A stretch of DNA of 64,000 nt from Micromonospora lupini str. Lupac 08. Its GTDB lineage: Bacteria > Actinomycetota > Actinomycetes > Mycobacteriales > Micromonosporaceae. The position numbers were made by a program, and so were the translations under genes. The notes beneath the pieces were generated by a model. That model worked only from the letters and a program-made list of their open reading frames with translations. It was not told where the DNA came from and made no database searches. The DNA lies in NCBI RefSeq assembly GCF_000297395.2, contig NZ_HF570108.1, positions 2,529,503 through 2,593,502 on the forward strand. Reading direction: 5' to 3'. Numbering within the stretch: position 1 is the first letter of the stretch; the number at the start of each line of letters is the position of its first letter. Shown here in pieces: positions 8,965-16,015 of the stretch.

Positions 8965-9407
8965 CGTCGAGGTCCTTCCGTCTCAGTGTCCTGTCGTCTG
9001 TCTGGATCAGCCGTTCGGGCCGGCACGGATCTGTGCCGCCGGACGGCGGCGATCCCGAACGCGGCAGCCGCGGCGAATCCGGCCATCTGGAGCCATCCCG
9101 CGAAGAACTGGACGGTTTCCGTCGGGGTGCCGAGCCGATCCACGAAGGAGGCGTCGGAGAACCCGCCGACGAGAAACAGGACGCCCGTCACCACCGCCGA
9201 CAACGGCATGAAGCGCCACCTGACGGCCGCCACCACGGCGGCCACCCCCAGGTAGATCAGCGGCCCCGGCCCGTCGTAACCGGCGACCAGGCTGCGAGAC
9301 TCGACAATCTCCGGACCGGCGTCGCCGATCGCCGCCACGACCAGCGCTCCGCAGGTCGCGACGGCCCAGCGGCGCCGATCCGCCTTCGCCATGGATTGAT
9401 CCGTCAC
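8961..9407 (-). CDS. Small integral membrane protein, first gene of the kinase operon
   Basis: A 148-residue protein with about four hydrophobic segments and a charged C-terminal tail (VRRHRSVPARTADPDRRQDTETEG). No family recognised. The GTG at 9407 sits six bases after a -10-like GATAGT (9419-9414, minus strand), so it may be leaderless; an in-frame ATG at 9392 is the alternative. The stop overlaps the next gene by ATGA. Together with the 129-residue protein it forms a pair of small membrane proteins ahead of the kinase. Confidence 0.7.
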   Translation of the reverse strand: MTDQSMAKADRRRWAVATCGALVVAAIGDAGPEIVESRSLVAGYDGPGPLIYLGVAAVVAAVRWRFMPLSAVVTGVLFLVGGFSDASFVDRLGTPTETVQFFAGWLQMAGFAAAAAFGIAAVRRHRSVPARTADPDRRQDTETEGPRR

Positions 9408-9463
9408 GGCTCGACTATCCGCCGCCCAACGGGGATCGGCGTCAGCCCACGGAAGGCTCGGCT

Positions 9464-9481
9464 CTACGCAAATCTGCGTAG
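9464..9481 (-). terminator. Hairpin after the citB-like gene
   Basis: A perfect 7-bp stem (CTACGCA at 9464-9470, TGCGTAG at 9475-9481) with loop AATC, 12 bases beyond the response regulator stop. It probably ends the two-component operon before the next promoter. Confidence 0.5.
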
Positions 9482-9492
9482 CCGGGGCCTGC

Positions 9493-10188
9493 TCACCGGG
9501 GCCGGTACTCGACCTCGGGGCGGCCGGGGGTGCCGTAGCGGGGGCTGCGGACCGCGCGGTCGATGGTCACCAGGTATTCCAGGTAGCGGCGGGCGGTCAC
9601 CCGGGAGATCCCGGTCGCCGCGCTCACCTCGGTCGCCGACAGTCCCGCCTGCGGGCCGGTCCCGTCGGCCAGCGCCCCGCGTACCCGATTGAGGGTCTGC
9701 GCGTCGAGGCCCTTGGGCAGGCTGTGCCCGGTGGTGCCGCGCAGGGTGGCGAACATCCGGTCCACGTCGTGCTGCGCCGCCACCTCGCCGTCGGCGAGCG
9801 CCTGCGCGCGGTAGTCGGCGTAGCGCTCCAGCTTGTCGCGGAACGCGGCGAACGTGAACGGTTTCAGCAGATAGTGGGTCACCCCGAGGGACACCGCCGT
9901 CCGCACCACGGCGAGGTCCCGCGCGGAGGTCACCGCGAGCACGTCGACGCTGCTGCCGGCCGCGCGCAGCGCCCGGCAGACGTCCAGGCCGTGCAGGTCG
10001 GGCAGCCGAAAATCCAGGAGTACGAGGTCCACGTCGCCACCGCCGCCCGCGCGCAGGGCCGCCATGGCCGCCCGCGCGGTGTGCGCCACCCCGACCACCA
10101 CGAAACCGGGGACCCGCTCGGTGTACGCGGCGTGCGCCTCGGCCAGCAGCGGCTCGTCCTCGACGACAAGCACCCGGATGTCGGTCAT
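9493..10188 (-). CDS. CitB/DpiA-type response regulator
   Basis: A 231-residue regulator of the citrate/malate-sensing class. The receiver has VVEDEP, the phospho-acceptor Asp in LVLLDFRLPD and the Lys in YLLKPFTF. The C-terminal half is a winged HTH specific to this class (LSATEVSAATGISRVTARRYLEYLVTI), unlike OmpR or NarL outputs. Its ATG overlaps the stop of the sensor kinase gene by ATGA. The divergent dctA-type symporter is the obvious target, so a C4-dicarboxylate or related acid is the likely signal; this is inferred from family and position. Confidence 0.9.
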   Translation of the reverse strand: MTDIRVLVVEDEPLLAEAHAAYTERVPGFVVVGVAHTARAAMAALRAGGGGDVDLVLLDFRLPDLHGLDVCRALRAAGSSVDVLAVTSARDLAVVRTAVSLGVTHYLLKPFTFAAFRDKLERYADYRAQALADGEVAAQHDVDRMFATLRGTTGHSLPKGLDAQTLNRVRGALADGTGPQAGLSATEVSAATGISRVTARRYLEYLVTIDRAVRSPRYGTPGRPEVEYRPR

Positions 10189-11771
10189 CGCGGGGCACCC
10201 CCGACCGGCAGGCGGACAGTGAACAGGCTGCCGCCGTCGTCCGAGCGGCCCACGTCGTAGCTGCCACCGTGGCGGCGGACCACCTGCCCGATCAGCGCCA
10301 GGCCGAGCCCTCGCCCGGTGCTCTTGGTGGACCAGCCGCGCCGGAACGCGTCCGCCACCCGGTCCGCGGCCAGCCCGGGCCCGCTGTCGGCGACCCGGAC
10401 CACCAGCTCGTCGTCGACGGCGCCGACGAAGACCCGTACCGTGCGCGGCGGTGGCGTGCCGGCGACCGCCTCCAGGGCGTTGTCGATCAGGTTACCGACG
10501 ACGGTGAGCAGGTCGTTCGTCGGCAGAGGGCTGTCGTCCAGGCGGCAGTCCGGCTCGACGACCAGGTCCACGCCCCGCTCGCCGGCCTGGGCGGACTTGC
10601 CGAGCAGCAGCGCGGCCAGGGCCGGTTCGGTGACCGCGTCGACCACCCGGTCGGTCAGCTGCTGCGCGAGGGCCAGGTCCCGGGTGCCGAGCCGGACCGC
10701 CTCGTCGGCCCGGCCCAGCTCCACGAGCGTCAAAACGGTGTGCAGCCGATTGGCCGACTCGTGGGTCTGCGCCTGCAACGCCTCGGTCAGCGCGCGGACC
10801 GAGTCCAGCTCGCTGGCCAGGGTGCGCAGCTCGGTCTGGTCGCGCAGGGTCAGCACGGTGCCGAGCGGGGCCCCCTCGAAGCGGGCGGTCCGCTGGTTGG
10901 CCACCAGCACCCGGTCACCGGCCAGCATGGGCTCGTCGAGGGCGTCGCGGCCGGAGCCGAGCAGCTCGGCCACGGCGGGCGGCAGGTCGATGCCGGCCAC
11001 CGGCTGATCGGTGACCGGCTCGTCGGCGTCCAGGCCCAGCAACCGTCGGCCCTCGTCGTTGACAAGCGCCACCCGCCGGTCGGTGGTCAGCACCACGAGA
11101 CCCTCGCGCACCGAGTGCAGGACGGCGTCGTAGTACTCGTACATCCGGGTCATCTGCGCCGGCCCCAGACCGTGGGTCTGGCGGCGCAGTCGGCGGCTGA
11201 GCAGCCACGAACCCGTCGCGGCGAGCGCGAGCGCCGGCGCCGCGACGCCGAGCAGCACGGGTAGCTGGCGCAGCAGCTTGCGGTTGATGGCCCGGGTGGT
11301 GATGCCCACCGACACCAGGCCGACGATGCGCCGCTCTTCGTCGTACACCGGCACGACCGCACGCACCGACTCGCCGAGCGTTCCGACGTTCGTGGTGGTG
11401 AACGGTCGGCCCGCCAGGGCGGGCCCGATGTCGCCGACGAACGGCTCGCCGATGAGCTTCGGGGTCGGGTGCGAGTAGCGGGTGCGGTCGGGGGCCATCA
11501 CGACCACGAAGTCGGTGTCCGTGGCCCGCCAGGTCGCTTCGGCGTACGGCTGGAGGATGCTGGCCGGGTCGGCGGTCGCGAGCGCCGCGCGGACGTCGGG
11601 GGAGCCGGCCACGGTCTGCGCGACCGCGAGCACCTTCTCCTGCGCGGCCTGGCGGGAGTCGACGCGGGCCAGCCAGACGGCGCCCGCCGCGCCGCCCAGC
11701 ACGAGCAGCGTCACCACCACCGCCTGGAGGGCGAACAGTTGTCCCGCGATGCTCCACTGCCGTCGGGCCAC
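10185..11771 (-). CDS. CitA/DcuS-type sensor histidine kinase
   Basis: A 528-residue kinase. Order of parts: first membrane helix (about 10-35), extracellular PDC sensor with the family signatures RYSHPTPKLIGEPFVGDI and VRAVVPVYD, second membrane helix, PAS domain, a SpoOB-like phospho-acceptor helix (LQAQTHESANRLHTVLTLVELGR) and HATPase (VVGNLIDNALEAV, GRGLGLALIGQVV). The frame stays open far upstream as an antisense shadow of dctA; the GTG at 11771 is chosen for the GAGGAGG eight bases before it. It is cotranscribed with its regulator and divergent from the symporter gene with an 84-base gap. Confidence 0.9.
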   Translation of the reverse strand: MARRQWSIAGQLFALQAVVVTLLVLGGAAGAVWLARVDSRQAAQEKVLAVAQTVAGSPDVRAALATADPASILQPYAEATWRATDTDFVVVMAPDRTRYSHPTPKLIGEPFVGDIGPALAGRPFTTTNVGTLGESVRAVVPVYDEERRIVGLVSVGITTRAINRKLLRQLPVLLGVAAPALALAATGSWLLSRRLRRQTHGLGPAQMTRMYEYYDAVLHSVREGLVVLTTDRRVALVNDEGRRLLGLDADEPVTDQPVAGIDLPPAVAELLGSGRDALDEPMLAGDRVLVANQRTARFEGAPLGTVLTLRDQTELRTLASELDSVRALTEALQAQTHESANRLHTVLTLVELGRADEAVRLGTRDLALAQQLTDRVVDAVTEPALAALLLGKSAQAGERGVDLVVEPDCRLDDSPLPTNDLLTVVGNLIDNALEAVAGTPPPRTVRVFVGAVDDELVVRVADSGPGLAADRVADAFRRGWSTKSTGRGLGLALIGQVVRRHGGSYDVGRSDDGGSLFTVRLPVGGAPR

Positions 11772-11855
11772 CTCCAGTACCTCCTCGAGGTTTTTCGCGG
11801 TGAACAGAATGACCGCAAGGATGTCAACGGGTGAGACGCGCTTCACATTGTCGAC

Positions 11856-13238
11856 ATGGACACCACCGCATCCACCACCACGGCGGAGCCGTCGGCCCGC
11901 CGGGACCGTACCCGTTACCTGTACCTGGCCGTCATCGTGGCCGTGCTCGCCGGCATCGTGGTCGGCCTGGTCGCCCCCGATTTCGGCAAGGAACTCAAGC
12001 CGATCGGCACGGGCTTCGTCAACCTGATCAAGATGATGATCAGCCCGGTCATCTTCTGCACGATCGTGCTGGGCGTCGGCTCGGTCCGGCAGGCCGCGAA
12101 GGTCGGCAAGGTCGGCGGCCTGGCGCTGGGCTACTTCCTGACCATGTCGACTGTCGCGCTCGCCATCGGCCTGGTCGTCGGCAACCTCATCCACCCCGGC
12201 TCCGGCCTGGACCTCGGCCAGGACCTCGCGGGCGCGGGCAAGGCCGCCGCCGGAGACGAGGCCGGCGGTACGTCGGAGTTCCTCCTCGGGATCATCCCGA
12301 CCACGCTCTTCTCCGCGCTGACCGAGGGGGAGGTGCTCCAGACGCTGCTGGTGGCGCTGCTCGTCGGCTTCGCCGTGCAGGCGATGGGCCGGCGCGGTGA
12401 GCCCGTGCTCGGCGCGATCGCCGTCATCCAGCGAGTCGTCTTCAAGGTCCTCGCCATGATCATGTGGCTGGCGCCGGTCGGCGCGTTCGGTGCGATGGCC
12501 GCCGTCGTCGGCGCGACAGGCGTGGACGCCCTCAAGAGCCTCGCCCAGATCATGCTCGGCTTCTACGCCACCTGCCTGATCTTCGTGCTGGTCGTCCTGG
12601 GCGCGCTGCTGTGGTTCGTGGCCCGGATCTCGATCTTCTCGCTGCTGCGCTACCTCGGCCGGGAGTTCCTGCTGATCCTGTCGACCTCCTCGTCGGAGTC
12701 GGCGCTGCCCCGGCTGATCGCCAAGATGGAACACTTCGGCGTGAGCAAGCCGGTCGTGGGCATCACGGTGCCGACCGGGTACTCGTTCAACCTCGACGGC
12801 ACGGCGATCTACCTGACAATGGCGTCGCTGTTCATCGCCGACGCGCTCGGTAACCCGCTCTCCATCGGCGAGCAGATCTCGCTGCTGCTGTTCATGATCA
12901 TCGCGTCGAAGGGTGCGGCGGGCGTCACCGGCGCCGGCATCGCGACCCTGGCCGGCGGGCTCCAGTCGCACCGGCCCGACCTGGTGGACGGTGTCGGCCT
13001 GATCGTGGGCATCGACCGGTTCATGTCGGAGGCCCGCGCGCTCACCAACTTCGCCGGCAACGCCGTGGCGACCGTCCTGGTCGGCACCTGGACCGGCGAG
13101 TTCGACCGGGACCGGGCGGCCGGCGTGCTGCGCGGCGACGACCCGTTCGACGAGGCCACGATGCTGGACGACCACGACGAGGACGAGTCGGCGGCCCGCC
13201 CCGACGAGGCGTCCGCACGGACCGGCGTCCCGGCCTGA
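11856..13238 (+). CDS. dctA: DctA-type C4-dicarboxylate:cation symporter
   Basis: A 460-residue DAACS-family transporter that takes up succinate, fumarate, malate or related acids with protons or sodium. The serine-rich re-entrant loop STSSSESALPRLIAKM, the substrate and cation site TGYSFNLDGTAIYLT, and FMIIASKGAAGVTGAG are all present. The N-terminal tail is short and charged; the C-terminus ends in an acidic tail after the last helix. The ATG at 11856 has no Shine-Dalgarno, and CACATT at 11844-11849 could be a -10 box giving a leaderless start. Control by the divergent CitA/CitB-type system is expected. Confidence 0.92.
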   Translation: MDTTASTTTAEPSARRDRTRYLYLAVIVAVLAGIVVGLVAPDFGKELKPIGTGFVNLIKMMISPVIFCTIVLGVGSVRQAAKVGKVGGLALGYFLTMSTVALAIGLVVGNLIHPGSGLDLGQDLAGAGKAAAGDEAGGTSEFLLGIIPTTLFSALTEGEVLQTLLVALLVGFAVQAMGRRGEPVLGAIAVIQRVVFKVLAMIMWLAPVGAFGAMAAVVGATGVDALKSLAQIMLGFYATCLIFVLVVLGALLWFVARISIFSLLRYLGREFLLILSTSSSESALPRLIAKMEHFGVSKPVVGITVPTGYSFNLDGTAIYLTMASLFIADALGNPLSIGEQISLLLFMIIASKGAAGVTGAGIATLAGGLQSHRPDLVDGVGLIVGIDRFMSEARALTNFAGNAVATVLVGTWTGEFDRDRAAGVLRGDDPFDEATMLDDHDEDESAARPDEASARTGVPA

Positions 13239-13253
13239 CCCGGCTGCGGCCTT

Positions 13254-13328
13254 GATCGACACGAGTTCGCCGAAATCGGGGTATCCGAACGCGTCGGACC
13301 CCCCGACTTCGCTGAACTCGTGTCGATC
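13254..13328. repeat. Long intergenic palindrome (REP-like, possible terminator)
   Basis: A 75-base imperfect inverted repeat. The outer arms start and end with GATCGACACGAGTTC and its complement, and the inner stem is TCCGA/TCGGA around ACGCG. It follows dctA and could end its transcript. Arms beginning with GATC and G-rich inner parts resemble the palindromes at 48010 and 62910, although the sequences differ. A dispersed family is inferred, not shown. Confidence 0.55.
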
Positions 13329-13446
13329 ACCACCGAGAGGCGCCGGCCGACGCGTGTGAGGGTTACCGGGCGGCGGGTCGGTCGGTAGCGTGGGGCGTGG
13401 CGGCGGATGAGCCGGTACGGCGTCCCGCGCCACGAGGAGGTTCGGG

Positions 13447-14658
13447 ATGGATTCCCTGCCGGATTTGACCTTCGGTCAGCGGCTGAAGGTCTACCGCGAG
13501 CGTTCGGGCAAGACTCGTGCCGTGCTCGGTGGCCTGGTCGGGCGTAGCGCCGAGTGGGTCAAGGCGGTGGAGACCGACCGCATTCTGCCACCACGCGTGC
13601 ACATGCTGGACCGCATCGCGCGTGCCCTCAAGGTCGAGATGTCGGCCCTGGTCGGGGAGTTGAGCGACCGCTCCGCCATCGTGAACGGGCCGGAACATCC
13701 GGCGCTCGCCTCGGTCCGGGACGCCGTGAACCGCTGCACGATCTCCGGCGACACCACACCCGAGCCGCTGAGTCGCCTCAACGACCGTCTCGCTGCCGCC
13801 TGGCGGGCACGCCACCAGGCGTCCGACCATCGCACCGTGCTGGGCGCCCTCCTGCCGGACCTGCTCCGAGACGCCCAACGCTCGGCGTTGACGTACGAGG
13901 GTGCCGAGCGGCGACGTGCCCAGGCGCTCCTGGCCGAGGCGCTCGGGCTCGCGCAGATGTTCCTCGCCTACCAGCCAGCCGCCGAGATCCTGTGGCGCGT
14001 CGCCGACCGCGCGATGGTGGCCGCGCAGGAGTCCGGGGACCCGGAGGCGCTGGCCTGCGCGGGCTGGTTCCTGTGCCAGGTGCACCGGGACGCCGGTGAC
14101 TGGGACACCGCCATGGCGGTGACCCTCGACGTCCTCTCCACGTTGGAGGCACGCGCGGCCGATGCGAACACCAACCTCCTGGCCCTCTTCGGCGCGCTCC
14201 ACTTCGAAGCCGCATACACCGCCGCCCGAGCCGGTGAGGAGGGTCGCGCCTGGCGGTACTGGGACCACGCTGATCGGATCGCGCAGCGCCTGCCGCAGGG
14301 CTTCTACCAACCGCAGACGTCGTTCTCCCGCGTCATCATGGGCGCCCACGCCGTGACCGTGGGCGTCGAGTTGCAGAAGTCCGGCGAAGCGGTGCGGCAG
14401 GCACGTCGCCATGACGCCGCCGACATCCCCTCGCGGCCGCGCCGCGCACGACACCTCATCGAGGTTGCTCGCGCGCACTGCGGCAAGGACGACAGGGAAA
14501 CCGCCATGGCGAACCTTCGCCGGGCGTACGAATCAGCCCCGGAGACGGTCCGCTTCAACGGCTACGCCCGGCAGATCACTCTGGACCTGCTCAGTGGGCC
14601 GCCGTCCACCCGCAGTGACGCTCGAGATCTCGCACTGAAGGTCGGCCTCGTCTCTTGA
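13447..14658 (+). CDS. XRE-family regulator with TPR-like C-terminus
   Basis: A 403-residue protein. The N-terminal HTH (about 8-70: FGQRLKVYRERSGKTRAVLGGLVGRSAEWVKAVE) is followed by a long all-helical region with Ala-rich repeats resembling tetratricopeptide motifs. This layout is common among actinomycete regulators that bind a peptide or small protein partner. The start has AGGAGG seven bases upstream. Two small genes follow on the same strand after 150 bases, and a TAGGG-N7-CCCTA palindrome lies just after its stop, possibly the operator for them. The ligand and targets are unknown. Confidence 0.85.
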   Translation: MDSLPDLTFGQRLKVYRERSGKTRAVLGGLVGRSAEWVKAVETDRILPPRVHMLDRIARALKVEMSALVGELSDRSAIVNGPEHPALASVRDAVNRCTISGDTTPEPLSRLNDRLAAAWRARHQASDHRTVLGALLPDLLRDAQRSALTYEGAERRRAQALLAEALGLAQMFLAYQPAAEILWRVADRAMVAAQESGDPEALACAGWFLCQVHRDAGDWDTAMAVTLDVLSTLEARAADANTNLLALFGALHFEAAYTAARAGEEGRAWRYWDHADRIAQRLPQGFYQPQTSFSRVIMGAHAVTVGVELQKSGEAVRQARRHDAADIPSRPRRARHLIEVARAHCGKDDRETAMANLRRAYESAPETVRFNGYARQITLDLLSGPPSTRSDARDLALKVGLVS

Positions 14659-14660
14659 TC

Positions 14661-14677
14661 TAGGGGTACGAACCCTA
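14661..14677. promoter_or_regulatory. Candidate operator TAGGG-N7-CCCTA
   Basis: TAGGG at 14661-14665 and CCCTA at 14673-14677, two bases after the XRE gene stop and ahead of the two small genes. It is a plausible site for the XRE regulator or the start of the small-gene promoter; no further support is visible. Confidence 0.35.
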
Positions 14678-14808
14678 CCCATGTCGCCCCAAGACCGTCC
14701 GTAACGTCCCCGTCACGGGATGCGGCGGGCGGTGCGAACTCGCCTGGCCGCCGCGTCCCCCTCAACCTCAGGGGCGGCTGGCCGTCCTCGTGACGACGGG
14801 GAGGACGC

Positions 14809-14994
14809 GTGCGACGCGTCTCGTACGACGAATACCTCTCAGCGGTCGCCCTGACCCTGGCCCGACGGCACCGGCCAGTCTGGTCCTGGCGGCACTGGCG
14901 ACGCATCTGTCGTTGCGGAGTCGACCTGCCGTGCCGCAGCCGTCATTGCGTCCCGATCAACCGCGACCACTGGCCCAGTCAGGGCACGTCATGA
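14809..14994 (+). CDS. Small basic Cys-containing protein of the XRE cassette
   Basis: A 61-residue protein rich in Arg and Trp, with cysteines in the short run RRICRCGVDLPCRSRHCVPINRDHW, which may bind a metal. The GTG start has GGGGAGG close upstream. Its stop overlaps the next small gene by ATGA, so the two are coupled. Small proteins of this look recur beside XRE/TPR regulators in actinomycetes as I recall them, but I know of no assigned function. Confidence 0.65.
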   Translation: MRRVSYDEYLSAVALTLARRHRPVWSWRHWRRICRCGVDLPCRSRHCVPINRDHWPSQGTS

Positions 14995-15217
14995 CGACCG
15001 CCCACCAGCCGACCGCACCACTGTGGAACTGCGGTTGGTGCGGCGCCGACTGGCCCTGCGAGCCGGGGCGGCGCGAGTTGCTGGCCGAGTACGACGGATG
15101 CCGCCTGTCCCTCACTGTCTATCTGGCCGCACAACTCGTCGTTGCCACGCCACGCCACACCTGGCCGATGTCCCCGCCGGACGCCTGCACCACCGATTCG
15201 TCGGCTGGGTGCGGTGA
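14991..15217 (+). pseudogene. Small zinc-ribbon-like protein, frameshifted
   Basis: Starts ATG at 14991 (ATGA overlap with the previous gene) and reads MTTAHQPTAPLWNCGWCGADWPC, a CxxC...C motif likely to bind zinc, then EYDGCRLSLTVYLAAQLVVAT. After about base 15150 the expected C-terminus (HLADVPAGRLHHRFVGWVR, stop at 15217) is found in the -1 frame, while the original frame runs on without homology far past it. A one-base deletion, a sequencing error or a programmed shift would explain this. The intact product would be about 75 residues. Confidence 0.6.
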
Positions 15218-15281
15218 GCATCCCTCTGACTGGGGCGAGAAGGTCCACCGCAGCGCGCCTCGTGCGACGCGTCAAACCGCG

Positions 15282-15692
15282 TCAGATCGTTGCCCCCAGG
15301 GCCGCCGTGCAGAACTCGGCTGGTGGCAGGTATTCGTGGGCGGCGACGTAGTGGAGCAGGAGTTGCGGCGCGGCGTACACGACGCCATCGCCCCGGACCT
15401 CGAATTCGGCGCTCTCGCGGGCGATCACGCCCTGCCGAACGGCATCCATGGCATCCTCGCCCATGTCCCGGACGCAGATCTCGCAGTAGTGGTACCCGCG
15501 TGTCTGGCGGACCCGCACCGTGGCCAGCGCGGTCAGAGCTGCCATCAACCCGTCCGGGGGAGCGCCGGTCGGGAACGGGTGCGCGGCGTCCAGCCAGCCG
15601 ACGTTGAGCGGCGGCTCGTCGGATACCCCATGCCCGTACTCGTCGTGCCGTTCCAGGTACGTGTACGGCGTCAGGTCCGCGAAGTAGGTCAC
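15282..15692 (-). CDS. Conserved hypothetical protein
   Basis: A 136-residue soluble protein starting MTYFADLTPYTYLERHDEYG. Features are VGWLDAAHPFPTG, a CxxC pair in GYHYCEICVRDMG, and a closing segment VYAAPQLLLHYVAAHEYLPPAEFC. This pattern looks like a small conserved family of unknown function seen in actinomycetes and other soil bacteria; I cannot name it with certainty. It stands alone and converges on the frameshifted zinc-ribbon gene. Confidence 0.7.
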   Translation of the reverse strand: MTYFADLTPYTYLERHDEYGHGVSDEPPLNVGWLDAAHPFPTGAPPDGLMAALTALATVRVRQTRGYHYCEICVRDMGEDAMDAVRQGVIARESAEFEVRGDGVVYAAPQLLLHYVAAHEYLPPAEFCTAALGATI

Positions 15693-15823
15693 GAGCCATA
15701 CGTACCACCCTCAGCGATGCGCCGCTTGCCCCTCCTGGAGCGGTCCTGGACGAGAAATTCCCAACCGTGGCTGGGGCGGTGACCGTCGGTCACCTCCGTG
15801 GGGGCGGATGTGGTCGTGAGGGG

Positions 15824-15859
15824 TATACCTCAGAGTCATATTCATACCTCTGAGGTATA
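15824..15859. promoter_or_regulatory. Inverted repeat in the region upstream of the galactosidase gene
   Basis: TATACCTCAGAG (15824-15835) and its exact complement CTCTGAGGTATA (15848-15859) flank a 12-base spacer. The second half also forms a 15-base palindrome, ATACCTC-T-GAGGTAT (15844-15858). It lies about 100 bases before the -35 box of the GH27 gene and 130 bases from the hypothetical gene at 15692, in a gap of 323 bases that otherwise holds only the promoter. It is probably a regulator binding site. Confidence 0.45.
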
Positions 15860-15956
15860 TCGCTCAACAGCACATCGACATGGCGGGCAGCCAGAGCGGA
15901 TGGCGAGCGCCCTTCGCTGCGACCCTGGCAGTGGGCAGCTCTTCGCCGCCTGGCGC

Positions 15957-15984
15957 TTGACAGGCGACGTGTGAGCGCTAACAT
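15957..15984 (+). promoter_or_regulatory. Promoter with LacI-type operator for the galactosidase gene
   Basis: -35 TTGACA (15957-15962) and -10 TAACAT (15979-15984), 16-base spacer. Between and over the -10 lies TGTGAGCGCTAACA (15970-15983), a near-palindrome with the AGCGCT core typical of LacI-family operators before sugar-hydrolase genes. Repression by a LacI-type regulator not encoded in this window is expected. Confidence 0.6.
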
Positions 15985-16015
15985 CGACAGCCACAACTGT
16001 CTGTCGGGAGGTCCG

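Noticed and set aside
13254..13328. Palindrome as insertion sequence ends or attachment site
   Set aside because: No transposase or integrase, no target duplication, and the two arms adjoin each other rather than flank a gene.
11772..13433. Minus-strand extension of the CitA-like frame over dctA (total over 1,000 codons)
   Set aside because: It is the shadow of dctA and the region beyond; its residues are His/Asp/Arg-rich and low in complexity. A GTG with a good ribosome site at 11771 marks the real start.
15218..15782. Continuation of the frame from 14991 as a 263-residue protein
   Set aside because: Past about 15150 it is antisense to the 136-residue gene and lacks any family pattern; the expected C-terminus is in another frame.
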